Shown here: piece after piece, positions 8,400 through 17,293 of the stretch
How positions within the stretch are numbered: position 1 is the first letter of the stretch
Layout: every line of letters starts with the position of its first letter
NCBI GenBank assembly: GCA_013215445.1
Contig: JABSRA010000024.1
Span: forward strand, 1-54,731
Origin: Oceanospirillaceae bacterium
GTDB taxonomy: Bacteria > Pseudomonadota > Gammaproteobacteria > Pseudomonadales > Balneatricaceae
Direction: 5' to 3'
DNA length: 54,731 bases
Position numbers and translations under genes: made by a program
The notes under the pieces: model-generated
The model's input: only the letters and a program-made list of their open reading frames with translations
Databases searched by the model: none
Told to the model about the DNA's origin: nothing

Positions 8400-9907
8400 G
8401 CAACAGCCCCCATTTCACCCGTGGCTGCCAACATAATATCTGCCTCTTGCGCGCCAGAGGAGAACTCGGCGGCGATAGTGCCCTCGTGCATCACCAGCAC
8501 ACGGTCAGAAACCCCAACGACTTCAGGGAGATCGGATGAAATCATGATGATACCTGTGCCTTTTCTAGCGAGGTCGCGCATCAGCTGATAAATACTGGCC
8601 TTGGTGTTGACGTCGATACCTCGAGTGGGCTCAATAAATATCAGTACTTTAGGATTTAATGACAGCGCGCGGGCCACAATCGCCTTTTGCTGATTGCCAC
8701 CGGATAAATTTTGGATCTCGTAATCATAGCTGGGGGCCTTGACCTCCATTTTATCGAGCAACAGATCGATGCCTGCTAAGTCGATATATTTATTAGCTTT
8801 ATGCGAGGAAAAAATACCCGCCAATGCCCGTGAAGACAGCATAGCGTTATCGCGAATAGACTGTTTAAGCGTCAGCCCCTCACTTTTTCGATCACCGGGT
8901 AACAGGCCGATGCCCGCGGCAATCGCCTGCCTAGGATTCGTCAAGTGCACCTTGTTACCGAGTAACGTTACCTCGCCTTGAGTAAAGGGGATATGACCAA
9001 AAATGGCCATCGCCAATGCATTGCGTCCCGCACCTTGGATACCGGCAATACCGAGAATCTCTCCGGCATGCAAGCTAAAGTTGATGTTGTGAATACTGGC
9101 GTTTGCCCCACCCTTTACACACAGAACTTGCTGTGAGATCTCCTCGGGGGAGGCAAAAGGTGCGTAGAACTGCGTGATATCCCGGCCCACCATGGCTCGG
9201 ACGATATCTTCAGGGGCTGGCATGCTATTAAAGCGGGCGGCGATTTCGCCATCTTTTAAGACGGTAACTTTATCGGCCAAGCGGGTCACTTCGCGCATCC
9301 GGTGTGTGATGTAGATAATGGCTGTGCCTCTGTCTCTGAGCATTTCAACGCTCTCAAACAACTCTTGGCACTCCGCCTCATTCAGCGCTGCAGTAGGCTC
9401 ATCCATGACTAAAACTTTAGAGTTGAGGGAGATGGCCTTGGCAATTTCCACCATTTGCTGAGAGGCGACGTCCAAACTTGATAAAGGCGTCTCAGGATCA
9501 ATTTTTTTACCGCCGACAAACATGTCCAATATTTTTCGGGTCTGGGCATTCATCTGCGCATTTTGCAGTATGCCTCGGTGAGTGAGCTCTCTGCCGAGGA
9601 AAATATTTTGTGCAACACTGCGATCTGGCAACAGTGAAAATTCTTGATAGATGACAGAGATACCGGCGTTCAGCGACTCCAGCGGGTGCTTAAAGCTCAC
9701 CGCCTCGCCATCTAAAGTAATACGCCCGCTGTCGGGTTGAATAACGCCGGACAATATTTTGATCAGCGTCGATTTTCCGGCGCCATTTTCGCCGACAAGT
9801 GCATGTATTTCGCCAGAATAACACTCAATGCTAACTGCGTTTAAGGCGACAACTCCCGGAAATCCTTTGCCGATGTTTTGCATTTCGATAACAGGTTTTT
9901 GCTTCAT
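8396..9907 (-). CDS. Sugar ABC transporter ATPase, two ABC domains (RbsA/XylG type)
   Basis: 503 residues. Domain 1 has Walker A GENGAGKST (about 39-47), signature-like LDVASQQMVEIAKA and Walker B VLVMDEPTAAL. Domain 2 has a degenerate Walker A (GIQGAGRN, no Lys-Ser/Thr, usual in this family), signature LSGGNQQK, and a Walker B reading VLIFIEPTRGID, with Ile (about residue 425) where Asp is expected. ATP hydrolysis should therefore rest on domain 1. The start at 9907 forms an ATGA overlap with the epimerase gene; an ATG at 9922 would overlap further. Confidence 0.92.
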   Translation of the reverse strand: MKQKPVIEMQNIGKGFPGVVALNAVSIECYSGEIHALVGENGAGKSTLIKILSGVIQPDSGRITLDGEAVSFKHPLESLNAGISVIYQEFSLLPDRSVAQNIFLGRELTHRGILQNAQMNAQTRKILDMFVGGKKIDPETPLSSLDVASQQMVEIAKAISLNSKVLVMDEPTAALNEAECQELFESVEMLRDRGTAIIYITHRMREVTRLADKVTVLKDGEIAARFNSMPAPEDIVRAMVGRDITQFYAPFASPEEISQQVLCVKGGANASIHNINFSLHAGEILGIAGIQGAGRNALAMAIFGHIPFTQGEVTLLGNKVHLTNPRQAIAAGIGLLPGDRKSEGLTLKQSIRDNAMLSSRALAGIFSSHKANKYIDLAGIDLLLDKMEVKAPSYDYEIQNLSGGNQQKAIVARALSLNPKVLIFIEPTRGIDVNTKASIYQLMRDLARKGTGIIMISSDLPEVVGVSDRVLVMHEGTIAAEFSSGAQEADIMLAATGEMGAVA

Positions 9908-10755
9908 TCTGCTTGTTCCCATTGATGATGCATAAATTGAAGAGATTCAGCGAACAAGGTTTCATAATCCGGAAATAACGGACGCCAGACACAAGTAGCG
10001 GCGGCCAATTCAGGGACGCCTGCGCCAAACGCTTCCAGGGTCACCCAGCCGTCGTAGCCCGTTTTGCGTACTGCTTTGAAAATTTCTGAAAAATCAATGT
10101 GACCCCTACCCGGTATGCCTCTGTCGTTCTCAGAAATATGCACGACGCCGATCTTGCCCGCGATCAGCTCAATCGCCTCCGGCTGTTTTCTCTCTTCTAT
10201 ATTGGCATGAAATGTATCGTATAAAATATTAAAAGCGGGGTGATCCACCGCCTCAACATAACGTTTGGACTGCTCCATCGTATTCAAAAAGTGGGTTTCA
10301 AAACGATTTAGATGCTCCAAACTCAAATATATGCCATTTTTCGCCGCTTTCTCAGCCATGGCGTGGTGCGCTTGAGCACCGAATTTTATTTCGTCTGCAG
10401 TGGGTCCCGTACCGGTAAAATGCCCTAGCGGGGCGTGAAAGGGACCGCCGATGCTCTCAGAACCCAGTGCAATGGAGCACTGCATAATCCAATCTAGATG
10501 ATCAATACCTCGCTGGCGAATATCGGCATCACTGCTCAATGGGTTTGCCTCAGGAGAGGGGATGATAGATGTCGAGGTTCTTCTCAACCCAATAACATCC
10601 AACTCTTTTGCCAACCAGGCATAATGCTGTGGATCACCGCTGAGAATGGGTATTTCTACTCCGTCGTAGCCAAGCTCTTTGATACGGCGAATGTGGGGGA
10701 GATGCTCTTCTGTAATGAACCCCGCCAAACAGAGTAAATTAATTCCCACTTGCAT
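9904..10755 (-). CDS. D-tagatose/D-psicose 3-epimerase family enzyme
   Basis: 283-residue TIM barrel. The metal ligands of D-tagatose 3-epimerase (Glu152, Asp185, His211, Glu246 in the Pseudomonas cichorii enzyme) map to E147, D180, H206 and E241 with identical spacing. The substrate residues map to E153, H183 and R212. LEHLNRFETH is the family motif. It should epimerise a ketose at C3 in the cytoplasm using Mn2+ or Co2+. An AGGAG site precedes the ATG. It is the first gene of the sugar ABC operon, so it probably acts on the imported sugar. Confidence 0.88.
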   Translation of the reverse strand: MQVGINLLCLAGFITEEHLPHIRRIKELGYDGVEIPILSGDPQHYAWLAKELDVIGLRRTSTSIIPSPEANPLSSDADIRQRGIDHLDWIMQCSIALGSESIGGPFHAPLGHFTGTGPTADEIKFGAQAHHAMAEKAAKNGIYLSLEHLNRFETHFLNTMEQSKRYVEAVDHPAFNILYDTFHANIEERKQPEAIELIAGKIGVVHISENDRGIPGRGHIDFSEIFKAVRKTGYDGWVTLEAFGAGVPELAAATCVWRPLFPDYETLFAESLQFMHHQWEQAE

Positions 10756-11135
10756 GATTTTCTCCTAGGACACTTATAATAATGGTTGTGCAAAAAAAAT
10801 CATCTTTATGCTAAACAAGATATATTTCAAGTATCGACTATTCGTCTTCGACTTACATGAGAAAATCGCAATAGGATTTAATATACTGATTTATATGCAT
10901 TAATTATTTTTATTCTGCTTTTTATTACCACTAGGGTAAACTATTTAAAACCAGCATGTCGTTCGAAAAAAAACAGTTGTAAAATTTAAACAACTAAATA
11001 CTTCCATTCACTCGATCAAAAGCGCCAACAACAAGCTTTATTTCCGATAACAATCAACCGCTAAAATGATTTTAATAGTCACCCAATATGGCTATTCAGC
11101 CGCTGAGCACTGATTAGCCATATCCCTCTCGCTGA
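10756..11135. other. 380-base spacer holding a repeated regulatory module
   Basis: An AT-rich, non-coding spacer between two leftward genes. It is the likely promoter region of the epimerase/ABC operon and contains the two-box module described separately at 10937-10994. Confidence 0.6.
10937..10994. promoter_or_regulatory. Two-box regulatory module, copy A
   Basis: Box 1 TAAACTATTTAAAA (10937-10950) and box 2 GTTGTAAAATTTAAACAA (10976-10993). The same pair recurs at 12460 and 12499 with the same 39-base start-to-start spacing, while the bases between the boxes differ. Box 2 is an imperfect palindrome (TTGT...ACAA). It lies about 180-240 bases upstream of the epimerase operon and is a candidate operator for the AraC regulator at 12525. 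Confidence 0.65.
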
Positions 11136-11987
11136 TTAATCAATAAGACTATCGGCAAAGACCTCTTGCAAATGCACTAGACTGCGTGCGGCTTGATCGA
11201 TAGTTCCACACTCAACACTGAGAAAAATATCTCTATCAACATCTTTAAGTATTTCTTTGACCCGGCTGTAGTCAACTACACCATCCCCGCAGGCACAGCC
11301 GACAGGGGTGCCGTTAACCTCCGTATTATCCCGCTCTTTTTCGGATAACTCGAAACTGATATCTTTAGCATGCATATGGTAAACGTAATCTTTGACCTTC
11401 TCTAAGCCTGCATAAGGGCACTCTTGACCGGCGAGGTAAAAATTACCAGTGTCCCAGTTAACTTTGATTCTATCTGAGTCGATTAGCTTAACAATTTTCA
11501 ACAGACCCTCTGCCGTACGGGTATAAATACCATGGGGCTCAATGCAGATATAAGTATCATGACGCTCTGCCACCATTGCGGCTTTGGTCAGAGTATATTT
11601 CATCATGTGATGGGCAGTTTCATCGTCCATCCAATCAGGCTTTATCATTTCGTCTGAGTTGACGAAACGTGCGCCACAGGCATCTGCAAAAACTTGCGCT
11701 CGAGTTAAACGAGGCACCGCCGCCTCTGGTTTCATCAGGGGAGAATGCCCGGAGATCGCTGAAACCTTTACCCCGTATTTATCACAGATCTCTTTCATTA
11801 ACAGCGGATCTTCCTCCATGGAGAATGAGTGATAAAAATTAACCTCACTCAACAGCTCCCAACCTGTGTGAACCATAGGTTCGACCCATTTATAACCCAG
11901 CTCAGAGGCAATCCTTACCCCCTCTTCAAAGCTCTTGTGCTCACTGCGACAATATTCCATATTAAGTGCAATTCTAAAACGCGCCAT
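11136..11987 (-). CDS. Sugar phosphate isomerase/epimerase (TIM barrel)
   Basis: 283 residues of the xylose-isomerase-like AP endonuclease 2 fold. Likely metal ligands lie in YICIEPHG (Glu), VNWDTGNF (Asp), YHMHAKD (His) and FLSVECG (Glu). It is a different branch from the epimerase at 9904, and the fold alone does not give the substrate. The start at 11987 has a G-rich site upstream; in-frame ATGs at 11999 and 12032 are alternatives. It lies between the regulated ABC operon and the AraC gene and probably belongs to the same sugar pathway. Confidence 0.82.
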   Translation of the reverse strand: MARFRIALNMEYCRSEHKSFEEGVRIASELGYKWVEPMVHTGWELLSEVNFYHSFSMEEDPLLMKEICDKYGVKVSAISGHSPLMKPEAAVPRLTRAQVFADACGARFVNSDEMIKPDWMDDETAHHMMKYTLTKAAMVAERHDTYICIEPHGIYTRTAEGLLKIVKLIDSDRIKVNWDTGNFYLAGQECPYAGLEKVKDYVYHMHAKDISFELSEKERDNTEVNGTPVGCACGDGVVDYSRVKEILKDVDRDIFLSVECGTIDQAARSLVHLQEVFADSLID

Positions 11988-12102
11988 GCTAACCCCCATC
12001 AATTTATAGTTGTTAAAAAAATTGTATAACAATCAATAACTGTAATCGTGAAGGAATTACCATTGGTAAATAGTATGTTTAACCCAGGCGAAAGACAAAA
12101 CG

Positions 12103-12306
12103 TCAGGTGTTGGGTACGACTGGCTGAAGGAATGATCCACTTGGATAATATGGATACAGTACCTGTCGCCAAGTCTCCTCATCGATGACCACTGAGTATG
12201 ATTGGGGCAGTTTCGAATCAAAGTCTCTGAATGCTCCCTGTGTCAAAGGGCCGGGATAGACTGGCCAACTATCTTTTATCCAGATTAACAGCGACTGGAT
12301 GCGCCC
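12103..12306 (-). pseudogene. Gene remnant, family not recognised
   Basis: A 67-codon open frame with no start signal, preceded in frame by a stop and ending in TGA. Its composition is protein-like, with segments such as DSWPVYPGPLTQGAFRDF and VVIDEETWRQVLYPYYPSG. It looks like the tail of a decayed gene that once sat between the isomerase and the AraC regulator. I do not recognise the family. Confidence 0.4.
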
Positions 12307-12459
12307 CTATTATTTTTGAATAAAGAGCACATTCTATACAGCGATATATTTTGAACTCGAGAGAAACTGCTGACTATTTTCAGACATGATTTAAATCACT
12401 TATAACACCTTGATTTAAATAGTATTAATAATTTTAGTTGCTATTTCTTATAACTATAA

Positions 12460-12516
12460 TAAACTACTTAAAAAATAATCTGCTGCAAACAAATGGAAGT
12501 TGTAAAATTTAAACAA
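12460..12516 (+). promoter_or_regulatory. Two-box regulatory module, copy B
   Basis: Box 1 TAAACTACTTAAAA (12460-12473) and box 2 GTTGTAAAATTTAAACAA (12499-12516), matching copy A at 10937. Box 2 runs directly into the AAGGAA SD of the AraC gene, so a bound protein could block initiation. This suggests autoregulation. Confidence 0.65.
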
Positions 12517-12524
12517 GGAAAGCC

Positions 12525-13574
12525 ATGAAATACTCAAGTACTGAGCAGGCGCATGATGCACCCGTCGTCTTTACCAAACCCGGCGCTTTACTTTATGCGA
12601 GCAACTGCCAAGACCTGCTAGCGGCATCCCTGGCAAACAAAGTTACCCTCAATGCCTGGGCGAGAAATGGCTATCCGGGGCTTAGTCTGGGCAATACTCT
12701 GCCAAAAGTCTGTTCCGTTGGCGGCTGGGACGCCACTGCACCGCAGGACTGGGGGCTAAAAGAGCATTGTAATGAAGGAGTAAAAATAGCCTACATTGCC
12801 CGTGGCACTCTGACGTTAACCTTAGACAATGAAAAATACCGACTGAACGAGGGACAAATGTTTGTAGTGCGACCCTGGCAGCTGCATGCATTTGGCGACC
12901 CCTGCGTCGACCCCAGCCAAATAATTTGGGTACTCTTTGACATGGAGGTGCGTCGACCTCACGAAAAATGGCATTGGCCAGATTGGATCGCCTGGCCCGA
13001 GCGAGACTTATTACAACTAACAGAATTTATTTCAAAAAATGAACAACCTTGGTATTACGCCTCTAAAGAGGTCGCCGCGAGCTTTATTGAAATAGCCAAG
13101 CTAGTGGAAAAGAATCAAATTGATGCCGACGAGGCAATGATGCGTCTGCTGATTTCTAAAATGTTATTGCATTTTAAAGATCAGCTTACTAAACAGCCAC
13201 AAGCACTAGATAACACGCTGATTGAATCACAACGCACCGTCGAAATTTTTCTGCAGCGGATAAAGTACCAACTGGAAGATGATTGGACGCTGGAAAACAT
13301 GGCAGTAGAATGTAATTTATCCCGGACCCAATTCGCAAAACATTGCATGTCGATAAAAAACATGACCCCAGTACGCTACTTACAGATGAAGCGCTTGGAT
13401 GCTGCAAGAACCATGCTAGTTGAGGATGAGCAGCTGGCAGTGACCAACATTGCATTTGATTGTGGCTTTACTTCCAGCCAGTATTTCGCCACATGCTTTC
13501 GCAAGCGCTTTGGCTACACACCTAACGAGGCGCGCAGCCAAATGGATAAGACCCCAAGCAACCTGCAGCACTAA
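12525..13574 (+). CDS. AraC family regulator (paralogue 1)
   Basis: 349 residues. A cupin-like sensory domain (KEHCNEGVKIAYIARG; QMFVVRPWQLHAFGDP) is followed by EVRRPHEKWHWPDWI, a motif shared with the AraC protein at 21872 (EVRRPNSPWVWPHWI). The C-terminal double helix-turn-helix includes LENMAVECNLSRTQFAKHC and IAFDCGFTSSQYFATCF. AAGGAA lies 4 bases before the ATG. It probably controls the neighbouring sugar operon and itself through the repeated two-box module. Confidence 0.9.
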   Translation: MKYSSTEQAHDAPVVFTKPGALLYASNCQDLLAASLANKVTLNAWARNGYPGLSLGNTLPKVCSVGGWDATAPQDWGLKEHCNEGVKIAYIARGTLTLTLDNEKYRLNEGQMFVVRPWQLHAFGDPCVDPSQIIWVLFDMEVRRPHEKWHWPDWIAWPERDLLQLTEFISKNEQPWYYASKEVAASFIEIAKLVEKNQIDADEAMMRLLISKMLLHFKDQLTKQPQALDNTLIESQRTVEIFLQRIKYQLEDDWTLENMAVECNLSRTQFAKHCMSIKNMTPVRYLQMKRLDAARTMLVEDEQLAVTNIAFDCGFTSSQYFATCFRKRFGYTPNEARSQMDKTPSNLQH

Positions 13575-13636
13575 CCGCAAAATTTTCTAAAAGCCGAGCA
13601 CTAGAACCCGACGCAAGGATCAGAGAAAATCCCCGA

Positions 13637-13648
13637 TGGTCATGACCA
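13637..13648. repeat. Small palindrome between direct repeats
   Basis: TGGTCATGACCA is a perfect 12-bp palindrome. It is bracketed by two copies of CAGAGAAAAT (13621-13630 and 13650-13659). It lies between convergent genes. The function is unknown, and it lacks the T-run of a terminator. Confidence 0.4.
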
Positions 13649-13665
13649 CCAGAGAAAATACAACG

Positions 13666-13923
13666 TTAGGCGCCATTCACCAGCCTAACTCTCTCCCGCT
13701 TTAATTTGAATACCCTAAAACCACCCCAAGCCATCAATACTAGGCCAAATATAAACATTGAATCGACCACCTTAGGGTCATTCAAAAAATTCACAAAGGC
13801 ATCCCCTTTCGCGTAGAACCTCGCGTATATTGCCAGCAGAAATATAACGGTTCCCGGCAAGTCCACCAATCGGGCCATCAGCAGTTTTTTATCAATTTGT
13901 TCAATTTGTTGCTCTAGAGACAT
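13666..13923 (-). CDS. Small two-helix membrane protein
   Basis: 85 residues: a charged helix (LEQQIEQIDKKLL), a hydrophobic segment at about 23-40 and another at about 56-72, then a basic tail (FKLKRERVR). No family is recognised. Upstream of its start lies a non-coding stretch that also marks the 3' side of the chemoreceptor gene. Confidence 0.6.
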   Translation of the reverse strand: MSLEQQIEQIDKKLLMARLVDLPGTVIFLLAIYARFYAKGDAFVNFLNDPKVVDSMFIFGLVLMAWGGFRVFKLKRERVRLVNGA

Positions 13924-14118
13924 GTAAACTAACCTAGGTAATGTAATTAATATATGGACGAGATCTGCGCTGGCAATCCCCAGCCATGATTATGGATAGA
14001 TAATACTAGCACTGAGCGTTAAGTCATTCTATAACGATAATCTGAGACATAAACAAGAACATGAGAGCGACCACTGTTAGCGACTGACCGAATACGAAGC
14101 CGTCGCCAAGGCGTCAAA

Positions 14119-15852
14119 TCAGTGGCGAAACTTGGTTAATTGCTGCTGCAATTTTTCCGCCAATTCCTTTAGTGATTCACTGACACCGGTCGAATCCCGC
14201 GCGTGCTCTTCAACATGCACTGCTAACACCAGTACTTTCTGTACATTTTCATCCACTTCAAGCACTGCTTTTTGCTGCTCATTAGTAATAGTGGCGATGA
14301 CTTTATTCGCCTCAGACAATTCATCTAATTCATCAATAATCCGGGTCAATGAGACATTTGCTTGCTCTGATAGTTGCACCGACTGATTCACTTGCTCTCT
14401 ATTAGCTTTTAGCGTGCTAGTGGCCGTTTTGGACTGCTGTTGCAGAGCCTCTACCATCGCTTGTATCTCATTGGTCGACTCACTAGTGCGCAACGCTAAG
14501 GTGCGTACCTCGTCGGCGACAACGGCAAAACCTCTACCCTGATCACCTGCTCTAGCCGCCTCTATCGCGGCATTGAGTGCCAATAAGTTGGTCTGATCGG
14601 CAATCGAGCGAATCACCTCCAGTACATTAGCGATATCCGAGCCGTGTTTAACCAGCTCCTCTACTGTTGTTTCAACCGCGTCGAATTGCTCGGCCAATTG
14701 ATGCATGTTTTCTGCAGTTGCCTGCACATCGCTTTGACCTGTACTCGCAACCTCGGCCACCTTTTCCACCAATCGTAGCCCTTGATCTGCAGTATTAGAA
14801 ATATCTTCCGAACTGGCGCCCAATTCAGTGGCGGCAGCGGCGATACTTTCACTCTGTACTTGTTGATCACTACTGATTCGATGGGTATCTGAACTTACTT
14901 GATAGCCCTTGTTGGCTGCATCCTCCAGCTGTCGAGCTAATTCACCTACGTTCTCTAGGGTCTGACGGAGTTTAACTAATAATTTCTGAGTCGCCTCGGA
15001 CATTTCACGAATCTCATCATCACCTTCCAGTGACAGCATTTGGGTTAAGTCACTGTTCTCTTCAATCAACGTCAATTGCTGTTTAAGCTTGCGTAACGGC
15101 CGCGTGATAGAAACAATAATGATGATAGCCACACCCAAAGTAGTGGGCAGCGTCAACAACAAGGTAAACCAGGTGATTTTCTGCACTTGCTCAATTTGTT
15201 CACTGGCTTTTACACTGAGGCTTTTAACTATTTCACCCGCCCCCGTGGTTTTATCTAATGCAGTTACCACCACCGCATCTGCCTGCTTAAGCCGAGCTTG
15301 AAATGAGCGGGTTAAGGCCAACAATTGCTCATTCATTATCTTAGTTTCTATGTTGGCATCGGCAACTTCAGACTGGCCTAAATTATCCTTGCCCTGCTGA
15401 TAATATCCGACTGCACTATCCATAATCTCTCGATATTCTTGGAGAGATTGCAAAATGGCGTTAATCTGTGATTTCGTCTGGCCATCTACCGCCAGCGCAG
15501 TCAATTGTTGCTCTAACAAATCTGCGGCGGTTTTGGCACTGATCAAAGACTCGTAGTACTCGGTAACAATGCCATCAAAATACCAGAACAACATATCTGA
15601 AAAGGTTTTCTGGATTTGCTGTGCCTGTAGTTGTAACTGCATCGTCTGGTTGCGAATTTCAAACTGGTGCTCGACCTCCAGCAACCATTGACTTGACTCT
15701 GTTACTTTCTCCTGTTGCATATAACTACTATTTTTCAGTGTTTTCAGCTCCACCATAAAAAATGCAATTTCTGCCACCATCACTACCACTAAGAAAATAA
15801 CCAGTGACATTATTCTTGTTGTTACATTAAAACGGCGCAACCAACTAATCAT
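14119..15852 (-). CDS. Methyl-accepting chemotaxis protein
   Basis: 577 residues. Transmembrane helix 1 is at about 13-35 and a helical periplasmic ligand domain runs to about 225. Transmembrane helix 2 is at about 228-250, followed by a HAMP domain and a long signalling coiled coil. The hairpin tip has the conserved [19 protein letters not shown]. No C-terminal CheR-binding pentapeptide is seen. The SD AGGAGAGGAA precedes the ATG. It is monocistronic. The ligand may relate to the sugars transported nearby, but nothing in the sequence shows this. Confidence 0.95.
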   Translation of the reverse strand: MISWLRRFNVTTRIMSLVIFLVVVMVAEIAFFMVELKTLKNSSYMQQEKVTESSQWLLEVEHQFEIRNQTMQLQLQAQQIQKTFSDMLFWYFDGIVTEYYESLISAKTAADLLEQQLTALAVDGQTKSQINAILQSLQEYREIMDSAVGYYQQGKDNLGQSEVADANIETKIMNEQLLALTRSFQARLKQADAVVVTALDKTTGAGEIVKSLSVKASEQIEQVQKITWFTLLLTLPTTLGVAIIIIVSITRPLRKLKQQLTLIEENSDLTQMLSLEGDDEIREMSEATQKLLVKLRQTLENVGELARQLEDAANKGYQVSSDTHRISSDQQVQSESIAAAATELGASSEDISNTADQGLRLVEKVAEVASTGQSDVQATAENMHQLAEQFDAVETTVEELVKHGSDIANVLEVIRSIADQTNLLALNAAIEAARAGDQGRGFAVVADEVRTLALRTSESTNEIQAMVEALQQQSKTATSTLKANREQVNQSVQLSEQANVSLTRIIDELDELSEANKVIATITNEQQKAVLEVDENVQKVLVLAVHVEEHARDSTGVSESLKELAEKLQQQLTKFRH

Positions 15853-16194
15853 GTTATTCCTCTCCTACCTATATATTTAACAAACGGGAAATGATGACTG
15901 GTTTATTATGTTTTTACTAGATTTACCGAATAAAGAACATTTTGTACATTTTGTTCACAGTCAACAGTTTTTGACACCAGCATTTATCAATTAAGCCACG
16001 CGAAACAGCCAATAACCCAAGGTTTTTATAGTGAGTAAAAGAGGGCATCGATGAATCACAGCAGCTGCTCAGCGGGGCTAGTACTGGCTTTCTAGCCTAA
16101 CAGGCATCCAAGCTCGAGCAACTTTTAGGGGCGACTAAGCAATAAGAGTTGCTACTTAGGAGCAAATTTACTTATTATTTTCGATCCTACATTC
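15853..16194. other. Intergenic, nothing recognised
   Basis: About 340 bases between the MscS gene end and the chemoreceptor start region. No coding frame or clear hairpin was found. Confidence 0.4.
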
Positions 16195-17079
16195 TCAACT
16201 AATCTTTGCAGATGGTGTTTCTGGATCGCTGACAGAATGCAGATGCACATCACGCTGTGGGAATGGAATTTTAATATTATGCCTATCTAGTATAGTATAG
16301 ATGCTAGCGTAAGCTTTATATTTAGTCTCATACAGGTTAATAGTAGGGGTCCATAAGCGAATAGCGATGGTGATAGCACTATCTGAGAATTCATCAATAC
16401 CCACTTGTAGCTTTCTATCGTCTCCCATCACATCTAGTGACAACATCGTTTCTTTAAGTAATTCGATGACCTCTAAAGGGTTGTGGTCATAGGAGATGCC
16501 AACTGTTAACTCAAGTAGCGAATCATTTTTTGAGTTATGTAATATTTCTCCAACAATATGTTTATTGGGGATAGTAATAGTCACATCGTCTTCATTTTTT
16601 AACAATGTGTAAGCGAGCAGTACTTCGCTAACCACACCCGTTACGCCATGTACGGTGATAGTGTCGCCCACAATAAAGGGTCGGACAATAATGATATTAA
16701 AACCCGCTGCATAATTAGATAACAGCCCTTGTAAGGCCAAACCAGCCCCCAGCGAAATAGCGCCAATAGCGGCAATAAAGGGTGTAACGCTGATGCCTAG
16801 TTTACTCAGTGACATGATCGTTATCATAATCACGATCAGCATTTTGCTGGCGTTTGATAAAAATTGGCTTAAGGTAACATCAAGTTTATGGCGCAAACAT
16901 AATTTTAGCACTCCAGCAGCGATTTTTCCGGCGATAATATAGCCAATAAAGAAGACAATGATGGCACCAATAAGCTGAAAACTATAATTGGTAAAAAACT
17001 CAATAATCAGATTATAAACATTCGCTACTTGATCAATTTCAGCTTGTATTAAATTTGTCGCTGTTAGTTCATGCTTCAT
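16195..17079 (-). CDS. Small-conductance mechanosensitive channel (MscS family)
   Basis: 294 residues. Three membrane helices occupy about 30-130. The pore helix is glycine/alanine rich (IGAISLGAGLALQGLLSNYA), and the beta domain opens with RPFIVGDTITVHGVTG. The size is close to E. coli MscS (286 residues). It is an inner-membrane tension valve for hypo-osmotic shock. It is transcribed leftward on its own. Confidence 0.93.
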   Translation of the reverse strand: MKHELTATNLIQAEIDQVANVYNLIIEFFTNYSFQLIGAIIVFFIGYIIAGKIAAGVLKLCLRHKLDVTLSQFLSNASKMLIVIMITIMSLSKLGISVTPFIAAIGAISLGAGLALQGLLSNYAAGFNIIIVRPFIVGDTITVHGVTGVVSEVLLAYTLLKNEDDVTITIPNKHIVGEILHNSKNDSLLELTVGISYDHNPLEVIELLKETMLSLDVMGDDRKLQVGIDEFSDSAITIAIRLWTPTINLYETKYKAYASIYTILDRHNIKIPFPQRDVHLHSVSDPETPSAKIS

Positions 17080-17220
17080 TATATCTACCCTAGCGGCTGT
17101 GTGAAAACAAAATCAACCTATTATTATGTACAGCTATACTAGCGTATTTGTCCGCTAAGCCAATATTTTTTAAGGTGATATTTCAGATAGTCATGAATCA
17201 GGATTGCCTGAACTAGCGCA

Positions 17221-17279
17221 GCGACCCGTTACCCGAATATTGTCGGTAATATTCGACTCAGCTAACCGGCCGCTTTTTT
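17221..17279 (+). terminator. Long imperfect hairpin with plus-strand T-run
   Basis: An inner perfect stem, GAATATT and AATATTC, with loop GTCGGT. Outer arms GCGACCCGTTACC and GGTTAGC...GGCCGC pair imperfectly, and TTTTTT follows at 17274-17279. The orientation fits termination of a rightward transcript, but no rightward gene precedes it. It could end a small RNA starting near 17135-17150 (TATACT at 17135-17140) or be a structured repeat. Confidence 0.45.
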
Positions 17280-17293
17280 GCTGTGTTATGGAG

